From positions 82,621,838 to 82,685,837 of the forward strand of contig CM043953.1 in assembly GCA_014529385.2 (NCBI GenBank): a stretch of DNA of 64,000 nucleotides, read 5' to 3'. Made by a program: the position numbers and the translations under genes. Under the pieces are notes generated by a model. That model had not been told where the DNA came from. It searched no databases and saw only the letters and a list, made by a program, of their open reading frames with translations. Positions 45,555-56,616 of the stretch are shown here, in pieces (the stretch's first letter is position 1; every line of letters starts with the position of its first letter). Source of the stretch: Adiantum capillus-veneris (lineage: Eukaryota > Streptophyta > Polypodiopsida > Polypodiales > Pteridaceae).

Positions 45555-48314
45555 GTGGAGGAAGCAGTACTGGAACAAGAGGGAATAAAGATCTACCAGG
45601 GGACTTTCAGAGATCCTCAAGGGCAAGCGGTGGATATACCGATGATCCCACAAGAATTGGTGGATTATAGCAGGTCAGAGAACATCAGCAGGTACCTGGA
45701 AAGGGCACACTTGCACAGATTCTTCACCTCGAGACCATCAGGTGTAGATACAAGAAGAGTGTATGAGTTGGCAACCTCCATTCAGAAGGATGGGAAAGCC
45801 ACATTGACAGCAATAGATGGAGAGAAAGTAGAGGTACAGATCACTCCACAGCTCATTGCAGATGCATTGAAGCTGCACAACAAAGGGAGCTCTGTCAGGG
45901 AAAGAAGGGAGGCTATAGAGGTTTATGGGTCCAAGAAACAGAATGCAACCTATGGAGATATGGCAGACCAAAGAGCGGCAACCCTTTGCCGACTGTATAA
46001 CCAGTTTCTCCATATTTGTAGTAAAAGAACGCAAAAGTATACGACACCACCCCATGCCATTGCAACTACCATCACATGGGCATTGAAGAGCAATATGCCA
46101 AAAGAGGTGAATTGCGCTCAACACATCTACGAGCAAGTAATTGCCATGCACAACGAGAAGCCAAAGTATATAGGAGGAGCTGAAGTTCTGACAAGAATAG
46201 CTTATGAAGCTATTGGAGCCAGAGATCAATGGCCAAAGGCTCCCTCCCAGAATAAGTGGCTTAGAGAAGCCGATGAGGAGGAAGAACAGCCTGAAGTATC
46301 CAAGAGGGCGTCCACAAGAGCACGCAAGAAACTAGAAATAGTTTCAGAACCTGAAGAGGATGTGGATGAGCCGCTTATGAAGAAAGCAAAAAAGAAGGTT
46401 GCTCCCAAGCAAACCAAAATTCAGAAAGCGGCAAGAATGGAAAGACTGGTGGAGCAGTTTAGAGCGGAAAGAGCTCTAAAGGGGGACTTTAAAGAAAAGT
46501 GGGTGCCAGACCCCACTAAAGTCGGAACTAGCTCAGCCAGGCCACATGTTGATCAATATGATCAATATATTAGAGCTTATGAGGAGTTAGAGGCTATACT
46601 GGAAAAGCAACCTATCGAGCCATACACTGAAGAGGAAGTACAACTTTTAAAAGCTGAGCTGAAAAAGGAAGACAAGGGGAAGAAGAAAGTAGATGAGTCT
46701 ACTGAACCTCAAGAGAAAGACGGGCAAGCAAACAAAGGGAAATCCAAGATGACTGAGGACAATCAGCCCTCCTTTACTGATGTACCAAGCCCGAAGAAGA
46801 CGGAAATCATTGTGGAAGAGACCACTGTAGAGATGGACACGGCTGGTATGCAAAAGCCGGAGGCCGGGACCAAGGAAAAGGAGATAGATCCAGTTCAGCA
46901 AAAGAAAAATGATTATGAGGATCTGGTAGCGATAGGGTACACTGAAGCAGAGGCCCTTGAGGCAGTTTATGGGATCACCCTACAAAAACAAGATGATCGG
47001 AGAGGGACGGAGGAAAAAACAAGGAGTACAAAAGAAAGTGAAGAGAAACTGGACGAGCAGAACGTACTAGAAGAGCCGAAGCCAGTGGAGGTGGTGGCAG
47101 AAAAAGCTTTAGAGTTGACAGATGAAGATGAAAAAGACATGCACATGGTGCATGAATTGCTCAGCAAGATCAAAGAAAGATCCAAGGCAAAGGAAGTGGA
47201 GATTGAGACAGCCAAACAAAGGGAATCCGAGTTGCAGAGGAAATTAGAGAATGCTATGACTGAATCTGAAAGTCATAAAGCATCACTCTATGACGCGGAA
47301 AACGAGAGAGACGGCTTGATACTCCAGCTAGCCGAGGCTTCAAGAGAAGTAACAAGTGCACAGGAAGCAAGGGAGCGGATGGAAGACGACTTGGAGGTGG
47401 CTAAAGATGAGCTCATTGAGCTAAGGGAAAGAGTCGAGCTCCAAGAAAGAACAATCACTAGACTCAGGACTACCCCTAGAGCTAGCAGAGCAGGAACCGA
47501 ACAAGAGGGAGCTCTTGTACCAGCTCTAGAAGACCAGGTCCGAAGCTTACAAAGAGAGCTAAGATTAGAGCAAGTGCAAAGGTTACACATTGCGGAGGGA
47601 TCATTGGCAGCAGAGGAGAGGCTCACTTTAGAAAATCAAACACTAAGAACCGAGAATGAGACCCTCCGCAAACAGCTCCAAGATCTACAAGAGCAACAAA
47701 GAAGAGAGACAGAGATACCACACGAAGAATCAGGTGGAGCAGCCATAGAGCTACCAGAAACTGGAGAGGCAAGCACAATTGAAGATCCAGCCCTAGCTCA
47801 AGAGGTGGTCTCGACTTCAGGCATCTCTGAAGAAGAAGAACAAAGGCTCCATGACCAAATAGAAAAGTCAGTAGAGGAGAGTGCCAAGGCGGAAATGGAA
47901 TGGGAGAGGAGACTCCTAATCTCCATTAGACTTCAGGGACTAGACACAAAAGTGCTCCATGAAGAGTGGATGCAACCCAGCCTGCCTTTCCCTTTGATGA
48001 AATTTGAAGTGCTAAAGACGAAAAAGAGAATAGAGGAGGAGCAGTATATCGCTCTTTACGAAGGCGACATCACAAAAGAGGAACAATCAAAGAAGATTGT
48101 AGATTCGCAGCCTAGATGGAGGAAAGGTTGGCTGAACAAATACCTAGCCTACCTCATCTACTTGGTAGAGGCACCAAAGGAGATTCGGGAGGATGCAACC
48201 TTTTGCCCGGTACCAAGAGTCAGAAGCTGGAAAGAGCATGGCAGGATTGCAGAAAAGAAGCCAAATTGGCTTAATTACCCCAGGATGCCAGGACCAAAGG
48301 CAGAGAGAGAATAG
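45555..48314 (+). CDS. ORF3, intact 919-codon accessory protein of family A element
   Basis: The longest open frame in the window, uninterrupted. The given start is a GTG: the frame is open from a stop near 45325 without an ATG, and the first in-frame ATG is about 45640. A splice acceptor-like GGCTTTCAG at 45394 suggests production from a spliced RNA. The N-terminal ~230 residues (YSRSENISRYLERAHLH, RRVYELATSIQKDG, ITPQLIADALKL) resemble the 'putative plant transposon protein' domain found in plant retroelement and mobile-domain ORFs. The middle is acidic and KE-rich, then a long heptad coiled coil (~47130-47700). The C-terminus has WRKGWLNKYLAYLIYL. No signal peptide or clear membrane anchor, so not envelope-like. 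Function unknown. Confidence 0.8.
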   Translation: MEEAVLEQEGIKIYQGTFRDPQGQAVDIPMIPQELVDYSRSENISRYLERAHLHRFFTSRPSGVDTRRVYELATSIQKDGKATLTAIDGEKVEVQITPQLIADALKLHNKGSSVRERREAIEVYGSKKQNATYGDMADQRAATLCRLYNQFLHICSKRTQKYTTPPHAIATTITWALKSNMPKEVNCAQHIYEQVIAMHNEKPKYIGGAEVLTRIAYEAIGARDQWPKAPSQNKWLREADEEEEQPEVSKRASTRARKKLEIVSEPEEDVDEPLMKKAKKKVAPKQTKIQKAARMERLVEQFRAERALKGDFKEKWVPDPTKVGTSSARPHVDQYDQYIRAYEELEAILEKQPIEPYTEEEVQLLKAELKKEDKGKKKVDESTEPQEKDGQANKGKSKMTEDNQPSFTDVPSPKKTEIIVEETTVEMDTAGMQKPEAGTKEKEIDPVQQKKNDYEDLVAIGYTEAEALEAVYGITLQKQDDRRGTEEKTRSTKESEEKLDEQNVLEEPKPVEVVAEKALELTDEDEKDMHMVHELLSKIKERSKAKEVEIETAKQRESELQRKLENAMTESESHKASLYDAENERDGLILQLAEASREVTSAQEARERMEDDLEVAKDELIELRERVELQERTITRLRTTPRASRAGTEQEGALVPALEDQVRSLQRELRLEQVQRLHIAEGSLAAEERLTLENQTLRTENETLRKQLQDLQEQQRRETEIPHEESGGAAIELPETGEASTIEDPALAQEVVSTSGISEEEEQRLHDQIEKSVEESAKAEMEWERRLLISIRLQGLDTKVLHEEWMQPSLPFPLMKFEVLKTKKRIEEEQYIALYEGDITKEEQSKKIVDSQPRWRKGWLNKYLAYLIYLVEAPKEIREDATFCPVPRVRSWKEHGRIAEKKPNWLNYPRMPGPKAERE

Positions 48315-48325
48315 GTAAAGCCTAC

Positions 48326-48712
48326 ATGGTGAAAACCCTAACGGGAACCATCAAGCTCTTTACTGGCTCTCCTGACCTTTCGTGTCAGATGCTCAAGAAA
48401 ATTTGCAGGACTCTCTTAGCTTGCATTGAAGTGTTCGTGCCAGATAAAGCCATGACCTCGAGTCTACTATCGACGGCCGACACAATGACTGATATGATGT
48501 ATGATCTTTCATTGCAGCCTTCTCCAAAAGTGTTGCACCTCCTATACCAGAGGATTATGTTTTTGCCTAGCTTCCACATGCAAACATTCGAAGAAGCTTT
48601 CTACACCGGCTTTTTCACCCACGAAGGCAAAATATTCGGCCCAACCTTGACCATCGGCAACCTACGATACGAATCACATTTGAAGATGCTCAAGACGACA
48701 GGACTTTATTGA
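48326..48712 (+). CDS. ORF4, small protein at the 3' end of family A element
   Basis: 128 codons from ATG 48326, starting 11 bases after the ORF3 stop and in another frame, ending 36 bp before the polypurine tract. Begins MVKTLTGTIKLFTG and contains LLACIEVFVPD and TFEEAFYTGFFTHEGKI. I recognise no family. It may be a separate protein or the C-terminal end of ORF3 after a frameshift. Codon use resembles ORF3. Confidence 0.45.
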   Translation: MVKTLTGTIKLFTGSPDLSCQMLKKICRTLLACIEVFVPDKAMTSSLLSTADTMTDMMYDLSLQPSPKVLHLLYQRIMFLPSFHMQTFEEAFYTGFFTHEGKIFGPTLTIGNLRYESHLKMLKTTGLY

Positions 48713-48748
48713 CCAAGCATAAAAGTCATGTCAGGGACGACATGAACG

Positions 48749-48761
48749 CGGAGGGGGGGAG
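48749..48761 (+). other. Polypurine tract
   Basis: CGGAGGGGGGGAG directly before the 3' LTR; primes plus-strand synthesis in LTR elements. Confidence 0.85.
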
Positions 48762-49060
48762 TGTTGAGCCAGCAGAGGATCACACCCACATTTTTGCTCA
48801 CACTCATCATTTTTGTAACCATTGATTGTAATAAATGTCTTTCCGACATTGATTTTGAAATGAGCCATTCATTAAGTAACGGGACTCAATTGAGTTTCCA
48901 GCTTGTAATCCCGAAGTAATTTCACTCGCTGATGTAATTAGTTAGAGATGTTCTCACCTCCAAGGCTGAGGTATATAAGACAAAGTTTTTGTAACCTAAA
49001 GGAGGATTCAATTTTATTAATCAAAGTGAGTTTTTGAGTGCCGTGACTGTGTCTGAGAGA

Positions 49061-49095
<35 letters not shown>

Positions 49096-49721
49096 TCTTA
49101 TCTACTTGCTACGCGAGCTACGGAGCCGCCATTGGAGAAGCGACACCGCCATTGTGTTAGCAACGGCGAGAGCTACGCACTGATACCAAGAGTGTGCGCT
49201 ATCGGCTTCTATGTGTGGTAAGTTCCTACGAGCTTCGGTGTGAGTTTTCTTCCAACTCGTGTGTCGGAATAGAGCGTGCAGCATATCTATAGAACCACAA
49301 CGAGTAGAGCTACACATTAGTACCATCGGGGTCAAGTTTCGGTCACGTGTATTTTTCGGCCTGTCTTCATACGCGTTTACCGCACGGAGTGGTTATAGGT
49401 TGATTTTGCAGTTCAAGTCTTTAGGGTGTTGTTCTTACCTAGTGCATAGACTTCCCCTTGAGTTTGAGATTGATTCAATGATTCTAGATCCTGTTTCGTA
49501 TAGCATTCGTTCGTAGTACGGATTTCAGTCACTTGCGTATTTTAGAGCTTAGATTTGATTTCCTTAGTAGTGATTGTCTTTAGAAGGTCGAGTAGGTGAT
49601 TTGACACCCACCTAGTTGTTTCCATGCGCCTACGGGTCAAGCTTCGTCCTCGTCTGACAAATTCTGTTGTTGGTTGAGTTCTCGCTATTTAGCTTCCACT
49701 AGCGGCGTAACCGCCTTAACA
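48762..49721 (+). repeat. 3' LTR, family A
   Basis: 960 bp. Longer than the 5' LTR because the GA run is expanded (about 49054-49095). TATATAAG at 48972-48979 and TCATACGCGT at 49367-49376 are kept. CCTCC target duplication follows at 49722-49726. Confidence 0.95.
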
Positions 49722-50008
49722 CCTCCTATACATGATAGCCCAATGTAACAAAAGTTTTTCTTGTCTATAGAGCATACCTAGGCTTTCAGAACACCCGTGC
49801 CAAATTGCATCTAGGAGAGTTTCTATACTAGGGCCATCCATTTCCCCCCCAAAACCTGTGCACATTCCTACACCTATAGACGGGCCCATCCCAACAAAGC
49901 ACGATCAATATATCCTGAGCTCATGAACGTCCCAAACAAGGCTTATTACCGACGGGAATCCCAAACCTCTCATGGTACGCATGTATATTAGTGCTATTCT
50001 CCTAGGGC

Positions 50009-50359
50009 GTGTGCCCTCAGGAACAACACATTAGTAAAGCAAACCTAACCGCAAGCAGCAATCAATTTGTTGCCCCTACGCCACCCATGGCCTCCATTTT
50101 TTTATGTATCAGTTGCACCCTCGGAGCTTCCAACATAGTAGCTATGCACATCACATACGGCATAGTAGTCTATGCAAGTAGAGCTGGGTCAGGCACCATG
50201 CGAATGCTACAAGTAGTTGCTAGAGTTACACCTGCAACTGTACTTGTGCAGCTCCTCCTCAGTCATGCAGGGAGAGGAACAACAGTTACAATATTTGGGG
50301 CTCTATTTGGTGGCATTGGGGTTTGTATGGCCAGGAATCTATATCATCAGTATCGGTAG
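50009..50359 (+). CDS. Unassigned hydrophobic open frame
   Basis: 116 codons with hydrophobic stretches (SIFLCISCTLGASNIVAM, TVTIFGALFGGIGVCMA) that could be membrane segments. No family recognised, no clear promoter or introns, and the start is arbitrary. It may be a chance frame or a fragment of an old gene. Confidence 0.2.
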   Translation: MCPQEQHISKANLTASSNQFVAPTPPMASIFLCISCTLGASNIVAMHITYGIVVYASRAGSGTMRMLQVVARVTPATVLVQLLLSHAGRGTTVTIFGALFGGIGVCMARNLYHQYR

Positions 50360-50799
50360 GAACCAAGACCTATGCTATAGGCTTGCGATACCAAAGAACG
50401 ATAGCAGTGAGAATGCTCTCCGTTTAAGGTCAGTACTACTAGGCAAAACCTTTTGTACACGTTCCAATGTTGTTGCAGGCACTGTGGTGACAATCTAGAG
50501 TGGACTATGGCTAGTGCAATGCAAAGATGCATTCAATCAAATTGTATGTGTGACAGAGAGAAGCAATAGTAAGCATGTGAAAGAGAGATGAAAAGCAGGC
50601 CTTGAGAGACGGTAGACTTAACGGCGCTCCGTTACATTCAAAATTTGAATTGGCAGGTTACTAGACCTTACAGCTGTATCTTTGATTGAGCCTTCAATCT
50701 TCCAAACATTAAACCATTTCCTCAACGTGACTTGCCCCTGGGGCCGACTCTTCTTTGCGTAAGTTACAAAGTAGATATCTTTATACCCCATGCTCAAAC

Positions 50800-51140
50800 C
50801 CAAGTTTGAGCCACCTTCTTTTTGTGCTATATAACTTGTTGGAGTGGTTTGAAATGTTTTCTCTTTGCTCATACATCTATATGATGATGTCTCGAATGCA
50901 AGCTCGAGCCATCTTCTTTTTGTGTTACAACGATGGGGCTTTGGTGTAGCCTCAATTTCTTGTTGGCCGGAGTCATTTAAAATGGTTTTTCCTTGCTCAT
51001 ATATCTATATGATGATGTCTCAAACCAAGATTGAGCCACCTTCTTTTTGTGTTAGGATGATAGAGCTTTGGTGTAGCCTCAATTTCTTGTTGAAGCCATT
51101 TGGAATCTTTTTCTTTGCACATACATTTATATGGATCAAT
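50800..51140. repeat. Diverged three-copy tandem repeat (~100-127 bp)
   Basis: GAGCCACCTTCTTTTTGTG-type blocks recur near 50808, 50907 and 51034, followed by GGTGTAGCCTCAATTTCTTG (last two copies) and TTGCTCATACATCTATATG. Confidence 0.75.
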
Positions 51141-51711
51141 TTTGATTGTATAAGAGAATGGATGCTATCATGGAATCCACAAAAGGTTTCATACATATTC
51201 CATAATAGTTCTTACATTGTGATGTACCACAACATTACAAGAGGGAGGCACCACATACCTGACTAGGTCTTGTGGGGGTAGGGGATCGTTGGTCCATTGG
51301 GAAGGCAACTTATCCCCTATCCTCCAACCACATCTAGCTAGGTGTGAGGTGTATCCTAAAAAGAGTTCACGATCTTAAGTACCTATAAAAAAAATTCATG
51401 AGAAAAAGTCCATCTCCTTAAGTGAGAGCACATTAGTTTCTTTAGCATTGTGTCTCATTGTAGTCAAGTGTATCAAGATAAAGCAAGCTCTTGTTATGAA
51501 TGAACTTGTGGTGGCATTGTGGTGCATATGGAACTTGAGTGTCTTACTGTGCAATGAAGGGTTCAACCTTAAATCGACTCAAGTACTGCCAGTGTTTGGT
51601 CACTCTTGCCTAAGTTTATGCAATTGGAGTATCTACACCTCATTTTTGCTTGAAGTATATTGTGCCAAATTCAAGGTATTCACAACTTGAGATCTATAGT
51701 TACATAGTATG

Positions 51712-51905
51712 ACTTGAGTGACCCTCACATAGAGGCACAATCCAAACTCCACTTTCAAATCTCTAGAAAATGGAGGACATTCAAAATAGTCACCACTATA
51801 TATGCCTCCATACGTTCTCTTAATCTCAATAAGTTGAGTGACCCTCATGTAGAAACACAAGCCAAACTCCCCCTTCACATCTTTAATAGATGGAGGTCAT
51901 GTCTA
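51712..51905. repeat. Two-copy ~120 bp tandem duplication
   Basis: TTGAGTGACCCTCACATAGA...AATGGAGG and TTGAGTGACCCTCATGTAGA...GATGGAGG are clear copies about 120 bp apart. Confidence 0.75.
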
Positions 51906-53363
51906 CTATAATTTCTATCTATTTATGAGCTTTATAATTCTCTCTTTCCATAAACTAGACCTATTCAAGTGGCTCCAAGACATCAAAATTGTCCCAAATT
52001 TGTGCATTTTTTCCAAAATTCCTAAATTGGTCTTGGGATTCAATCTACCCAGAAAGCCTGACACCCTCCAATATGCAGTCCCTGCGTGCCCCATCTCCGT
52101 GCTATCTAATGGTGTTCATGCATGCCAAGGATCTGCTCTCTCTAGATGGCATTCTTTCCCTGCATGCCGACCACCCTTCTCATGACCTCCTCCTTCACTA
52201 CAACTGGCAACCTCTTTTTCTGCTCTGGGGCGCCAGCATCTCCCTCCTCATGCATGGCCCCAAGTGGCACCAGTTTCCTTGCGTTGCTTGTCTTCCACTG
52301 CATGCCCTTTTTTTTGAAGTCCTTAAAAAAATAAAAAAAGTCTCCAATTGTGTAGCATTTCTGCAAACAAAGCAAGCCGTGGCCTTGGAAGCTTTGCATA
52401 TACTAAATCATAACTCGATGCAATACTTACATGATAATTGACAACATATTTGCTTCACGCTTATGAAAAACTTTGAGATGGCTGCCCTCGACACCCCATC
52501 TGACACACGCACTATAGTGGTTTCATCCACCACCAATCAACAACATGCTGAGCTCCAACTTTACCCTCGCATACCTATTTCCCAAGCATCCCAATTGGCA
52601 AGCCGCAAAGCCGAGCTGTAGAGTACACTGAGGCTAGGCTTCAAGTACCCATAAACATCCCGATGATAAGAAGCCCAAAACCATGGCCCCGACCTATAAT
52701 ATGCCACATCTGGCATACACATCTCTGTGGGACTTGTTCCCAGTTGCATATGCTACTTGTCCAAGCCCTCTACTATCACACTATCCACTGCCCTTTTCCT
52801 GCCTACCTGCTGCTGGCACTTTCATGGGTCAACACAAATTGGAGCACCATCATTTCCCACCCCCTCATTGAGCATCAATGCTCAATCATAGCATTATTTA
52901 GGTAAAATAGAATTTCTTAATAAGAGAATTATAATGTAGGTATGTACATAGGCTAGATAAAAGTAGATAGAGAGAAAGGTTCATCCGCTGAGGAACCCTC
53001 CAGGGTCAAATGGAAAGCCGCGAGCTCTTCCAAGCATGATTGTAACTCCTTCTGGATCAAATTGGTGGCATTGAGAATCACCATCCATCTATATTTATAC
53101 ATGCATAATCAACCAATTTTTTGCACATGTAAACCCAAAAACAAAGCTCTCGTGCAGCTGGGCATAGCATCAATCTTCAACAACCTGTATCCATACGCCG
53201 ACTGCTAGAGAGCCCTCCATAGCATATTCTTCTCTCAAAAAACTGTGCAATTGGTACAGAGTTGTTGCAAAGCAACCTTCAACAACATGCCCATCAACAA
53301 CATGGCATAAAACTTTGGCAACCTCTCTTTCAATAGTGCTTCTTCTTGGAGAACCAAGCCTAC

Positions 53364-54554
53364 CTACTTCTCAAGCATACCCTCTATTGTAGGTCCTTCA
53401 AATGACATACACTCCATACCTAACTCACCATGCCAATATTCGTCTACCATGGCCTTTGATGCTACATCTTGAACCACTTCATGCGAGAGTAAATTGGATT
53501 GCTCGACCACCATTTCTTGAACACTAACCCGCTCATCAAGGACTTCTTCTACGACCATGTCATTTGCTAAGTGAGAAAGAAAGCCATCTATTACCTCATT
53601 TTTTGGTAGGTCGACATCGTCCACACCTTCTCAAATGCACTACCGCTCTTCAACAGAATCAATAGGGAAATGTTGCCCAAACCCTCTGGCTAGCTTCTTC
53701 CTACACAGCTTCAACCGTCGCTTTTCAAACATCTTCATACTTGTCAGGTGAGGTTTGATCCATAGCTTTATTTGATTCTTCATGTATACACTCTGCAACC
53801 AAGACCGCATCCTTGTTAATCACGCTAGTAGACCCTTGTATAGCAGCATACCAAACTGGAGGTACAAATTGAAACGAATGACCAGAATGGCTTACCAATG
53901 GCAAAGCAGCTATCTCTTTGATGCCTGAAATTTCTTTTGGCACATGATGAAGCTTTGTTGTCGAGCTATACCCATAAATTGCAAGCTTCAACAAGCCCAT
54001 CTTGAGATTCATCCTTGCTTTCGTGCTCTTTAGCTTTGCCAAGTAAACCATTTGTGCATAGTCCTCTGCACCACCACACTCGACCTTCTCCTTGATGCGT
54101 GGATGCAAGGAGGCTAGAAACTGCTCTCGCTTGAAATGATCTCCATTTTGCACACATGTAGCAACAGCTAGTCTCTCCCAAATAGACTCAAATTTATCCC
54201 AAAACAGAGTAAAATATTCACTTACATCCTGCTCAGCTTGCTCAATTGTTCACCCAAGTTCAATGGAGAAACCGGCTTCTGAAAAGCTCCACCAAACTGC
54301 TTGCGAATCTCACTCGGCGCAACCTTCAATAATTCAAACCAGGCTTTGGCTCGTCCTTGTAGAATCAATGGTAGTGCCTTCAATTTGGTTCATCTCGAAA
54401 AATTCTCATCTGCAACAATATATATAGCTCCAGATTGAAAAACCAATTTGCAGTCGCTTCTTCTCCGGCAAGCACCAAGTCGATATCAGACATCATCTTC
54501 AGGCTTTAAATCTTCACCGAGAAGCAATTAGTAGATCCTCAGTGGGGGAAACAC
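53364..54554 (-). pseudogene. gag of gag-only element, copy 1
   Basis: The reverse-strand frame 53725-54153 contains FKREQFLASLHPRIKEKVEC and EDYAQMVYLAK, typical of a plant gag capsid C-terminal part. The N-terminal part (54180-54500) is readable only with frame changes. An acidic downstream frame at 53364-53624 starts MDDVDLPKNEVIDGFL and has a counterpart in copy 2. No knuckle, protease or RT follows. Capsid-like protein of a non-autonomous element, now broken. Confidence 0.65.
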
Positions 54555-55557
54555 TGACGGAAAGGGTGAAGGGGGAACACACCCAACACACTCCGAGCTT
54601 GCCTTTCTATAGCCTAGGATAAATTATGCACCCCTAGCCACACAAATTCACACACACACACTCGCTTTCTTCAAACTTTCACTACACATCTCGCCTTCGA
54701 GCTTTCTCGGCTACACATAATCACTAATAAACTCCAAGCATAATTGGCTTGACAACACACAACCATACTTGTTGATGCATATTACACTCACCAAATTTGC
54801 AAACACACACACTAAGCTCATCGAACCTCTCTCTCCCTCTCTCTGCACACACACACACACACACAAAAAGACCCTGAGCCAATGCTACCATGGGTGCTAT
54901 GCACGAGACAACGAGCAGACAAGAAGATGGTAGACGAATACAAAATAATTCAACCAAACCGCAAACTCACTTATGCATAGCAAAATACGAACTCTAATAC
55001 AATGATGGCTACTGTCAACTGCGTGACTTGGTGCAACCTGGTACCCTTCCTCGGCTATTGGCAACCCGTACTGGCGGCCTTCCCCTCCTTCACATCTGAC
55101 GGCTTCAACTCTAGCCTTTGGTGACTTCTTCTTCCTCCACATGCTTGGCGGCACCTCTTGGCCACTCCCCGTGTAGTCAGCTCCTGCAATGACCCTTGTC
55201 CAATGCCTTCAACTGCCCTCATGCCTCTTGGTGGCTTTCTCTACTCACACTATCTCCTCCTCCTAACCGGGTGCCACCTCTTCATACGGTGTCTCCACTT
55301 GCTCTTTGTTTCAGCCTCACAAATTGGCGGCTCCCATGCAGCTCTCAGCTTTTCCTTCCTTTTGGCGCGCCCCCCCTTATCTCTAAGCTCCCACCCTTGT
55401 CCTCTGGTGGTTCTTTACACCCCCCCGTCTGCTGCACAGGCCGACCCCTTGGCAACTCACCCCATCCTTTGTCCAACGGGCTGCTGCCCCTCCTGTGGCC
55501 CCCTCCCCTGCAGCTTGTGACACCCTACTTCTGGTCGTAATTAACTACACCCAATCA
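54555..55557 (-). repeat. LTR of gag-only element
   Basis: Boundaries from the TGAT...ATCA inverted ends and from alignment of 54555-54825 with 58074-58330. Includes a (CA)n run at 54846-54865. About 1003 bp. Confidence 0.6.
54846..54865. repeat. (CA)n microsatellite
   Basis: Ten CA units inside the LTR of the gag-only element. Confidence 0.9.
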
Positions 55558-56616
55558 CCCCAGTCCTTTGGGCCTGCAACCCTCCAATATGCAGCCCCTG
55601 CGTGCCCCATCTCCGTTCTATTTGACGGTGTTCATGAATGCCAAGGAGCTGCTCTCTCTAGATGGCATTCTTTCCCTACATGCCGACCACCCTTCTCACA
55701 ACCTCGTCCTTCACTGCAACTGGCAACCTCTTTTTCTGCTCTGGGCCAGCGTCGACCTCCTCAAGCATGGCGCCAAGTGGTGCCACTTTCCCTGTGTTGC
55801 TCGTCTTCCACTGCATGTAATTTGTTTTTTAAAGTCCTTTAAAACTTAAAAAAGAAGTCTCCAATTGGGTAGCATTCCCGCGTACAAAGCAAGCTGCGGC
55901 CTTGGAAGCTCCACATATACTAAAGCATAACCCGATGCAATACTTACGTGATGATTAACAACATATTTGATTCATGCTCATGAAAAACTTTGAAATGGCT
56001 TCCCTCGATGCCCCATCTGACACACACACTATAGTGGTGTCATTGACCACCAATCGACAACATGTCTAGCTCCAACTTTAACCTCGTATAGCTATTTCCC
56101 AAGCATCCCAATTGGCAAGCCGCAAAAGCCAAGTATATAGAGTACACTGAGGTAGGCTTCAAGTACCCATAAACATCCCAATGATTAGAAGCCCAAAACC
56201 ATGGCCACGACCTATAATGTGCCACATCTGGCATACACATCTCTGTGGGACCTGTTCCAAGTTGCATCTGGTATTTATCCAAGCCCTTTTCTATCACATT
56301 GTCTACTGCCCTTTTCTTGTTGTTGGCACTTTCACGGGTCAACACAAATTGTGTGCACCATCATTGTGCACCCCCTCGTTGAGCATTGATGCTCAACCAT
56401 AGCATTATTTAGGTAAAATAGAGCTGCATAATAAGAGAACTATAATGTAGGTATGTACATAGGCTATATAAAAGTAGATAGAGAGAAAGGTTCATCCATT
56501 GAGGAACCCTCCAGGGTCAAATGGAAAGCCATGAGCTCTCCCAAGCATGATTGCAACTCCTCTTGGATCAAATTGGTGGCATTGAGCATCGCCATCCGTC
56601 TGTACTACATGCATAA

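Larger units (their letters stand above)
30648..49721 (+). mobile_element. Complete 19.07 kb Ty3/gypsy LTR retrotransposon (family A)
   Basis: Both LTRs (938 and 960 bp, TGTTGAG...TTAACA) are present, flanked by the 5 bp duplication CCTCC (30643-30647 and 49722-49726), with a PBS after the first and a polypurine tract before the second. The LTRs differ by about 16 substitutions and one GA-repeat length change (~1.7%), so insertion is recent. Order: leader with palindromes, gag, protease, RT, RNase H, HHCC modules, integrase, second protease-like domain, W-x-P-K tail, non-coding stretch with palindromes, ORF3 (919 codons), ORF4. RT style and PBS place it near the Athila/Tat branch. gag-pol is broken by stops and frameshifts, so this copy could move only with help. 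Confidence 0.95.
49727..52057. other. Flanking sequence without a recognised gene
   Basis: This is the continuation of the locus into which the gypsy element inserted. It holds an unassigned open frame (50009-50359) and two small tandem duplications. Nothing else is supported. Confidence 0.5.

Noticed and set aside
46226-47626. Reverse-strand frames inside ORF3 (serine-rich)
   Set aside because: Antisense shadows of the KE-rich ORF3 coding sequence.
45555-48314. ORF3 as an envelope gene
   Set aside because: Position fits, but there is no signal peptide, no transmembrane anchor and no cysteine-rich ectodomain; the protein is charged and coiled-coil.
30648-49721. CRISPR-like array because of regularly spaced palindromes
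   Set aside because: Spacing is ~284 or ~130 bp, the site is in a eukaryotic retrotransposon, and there are no cas genes.
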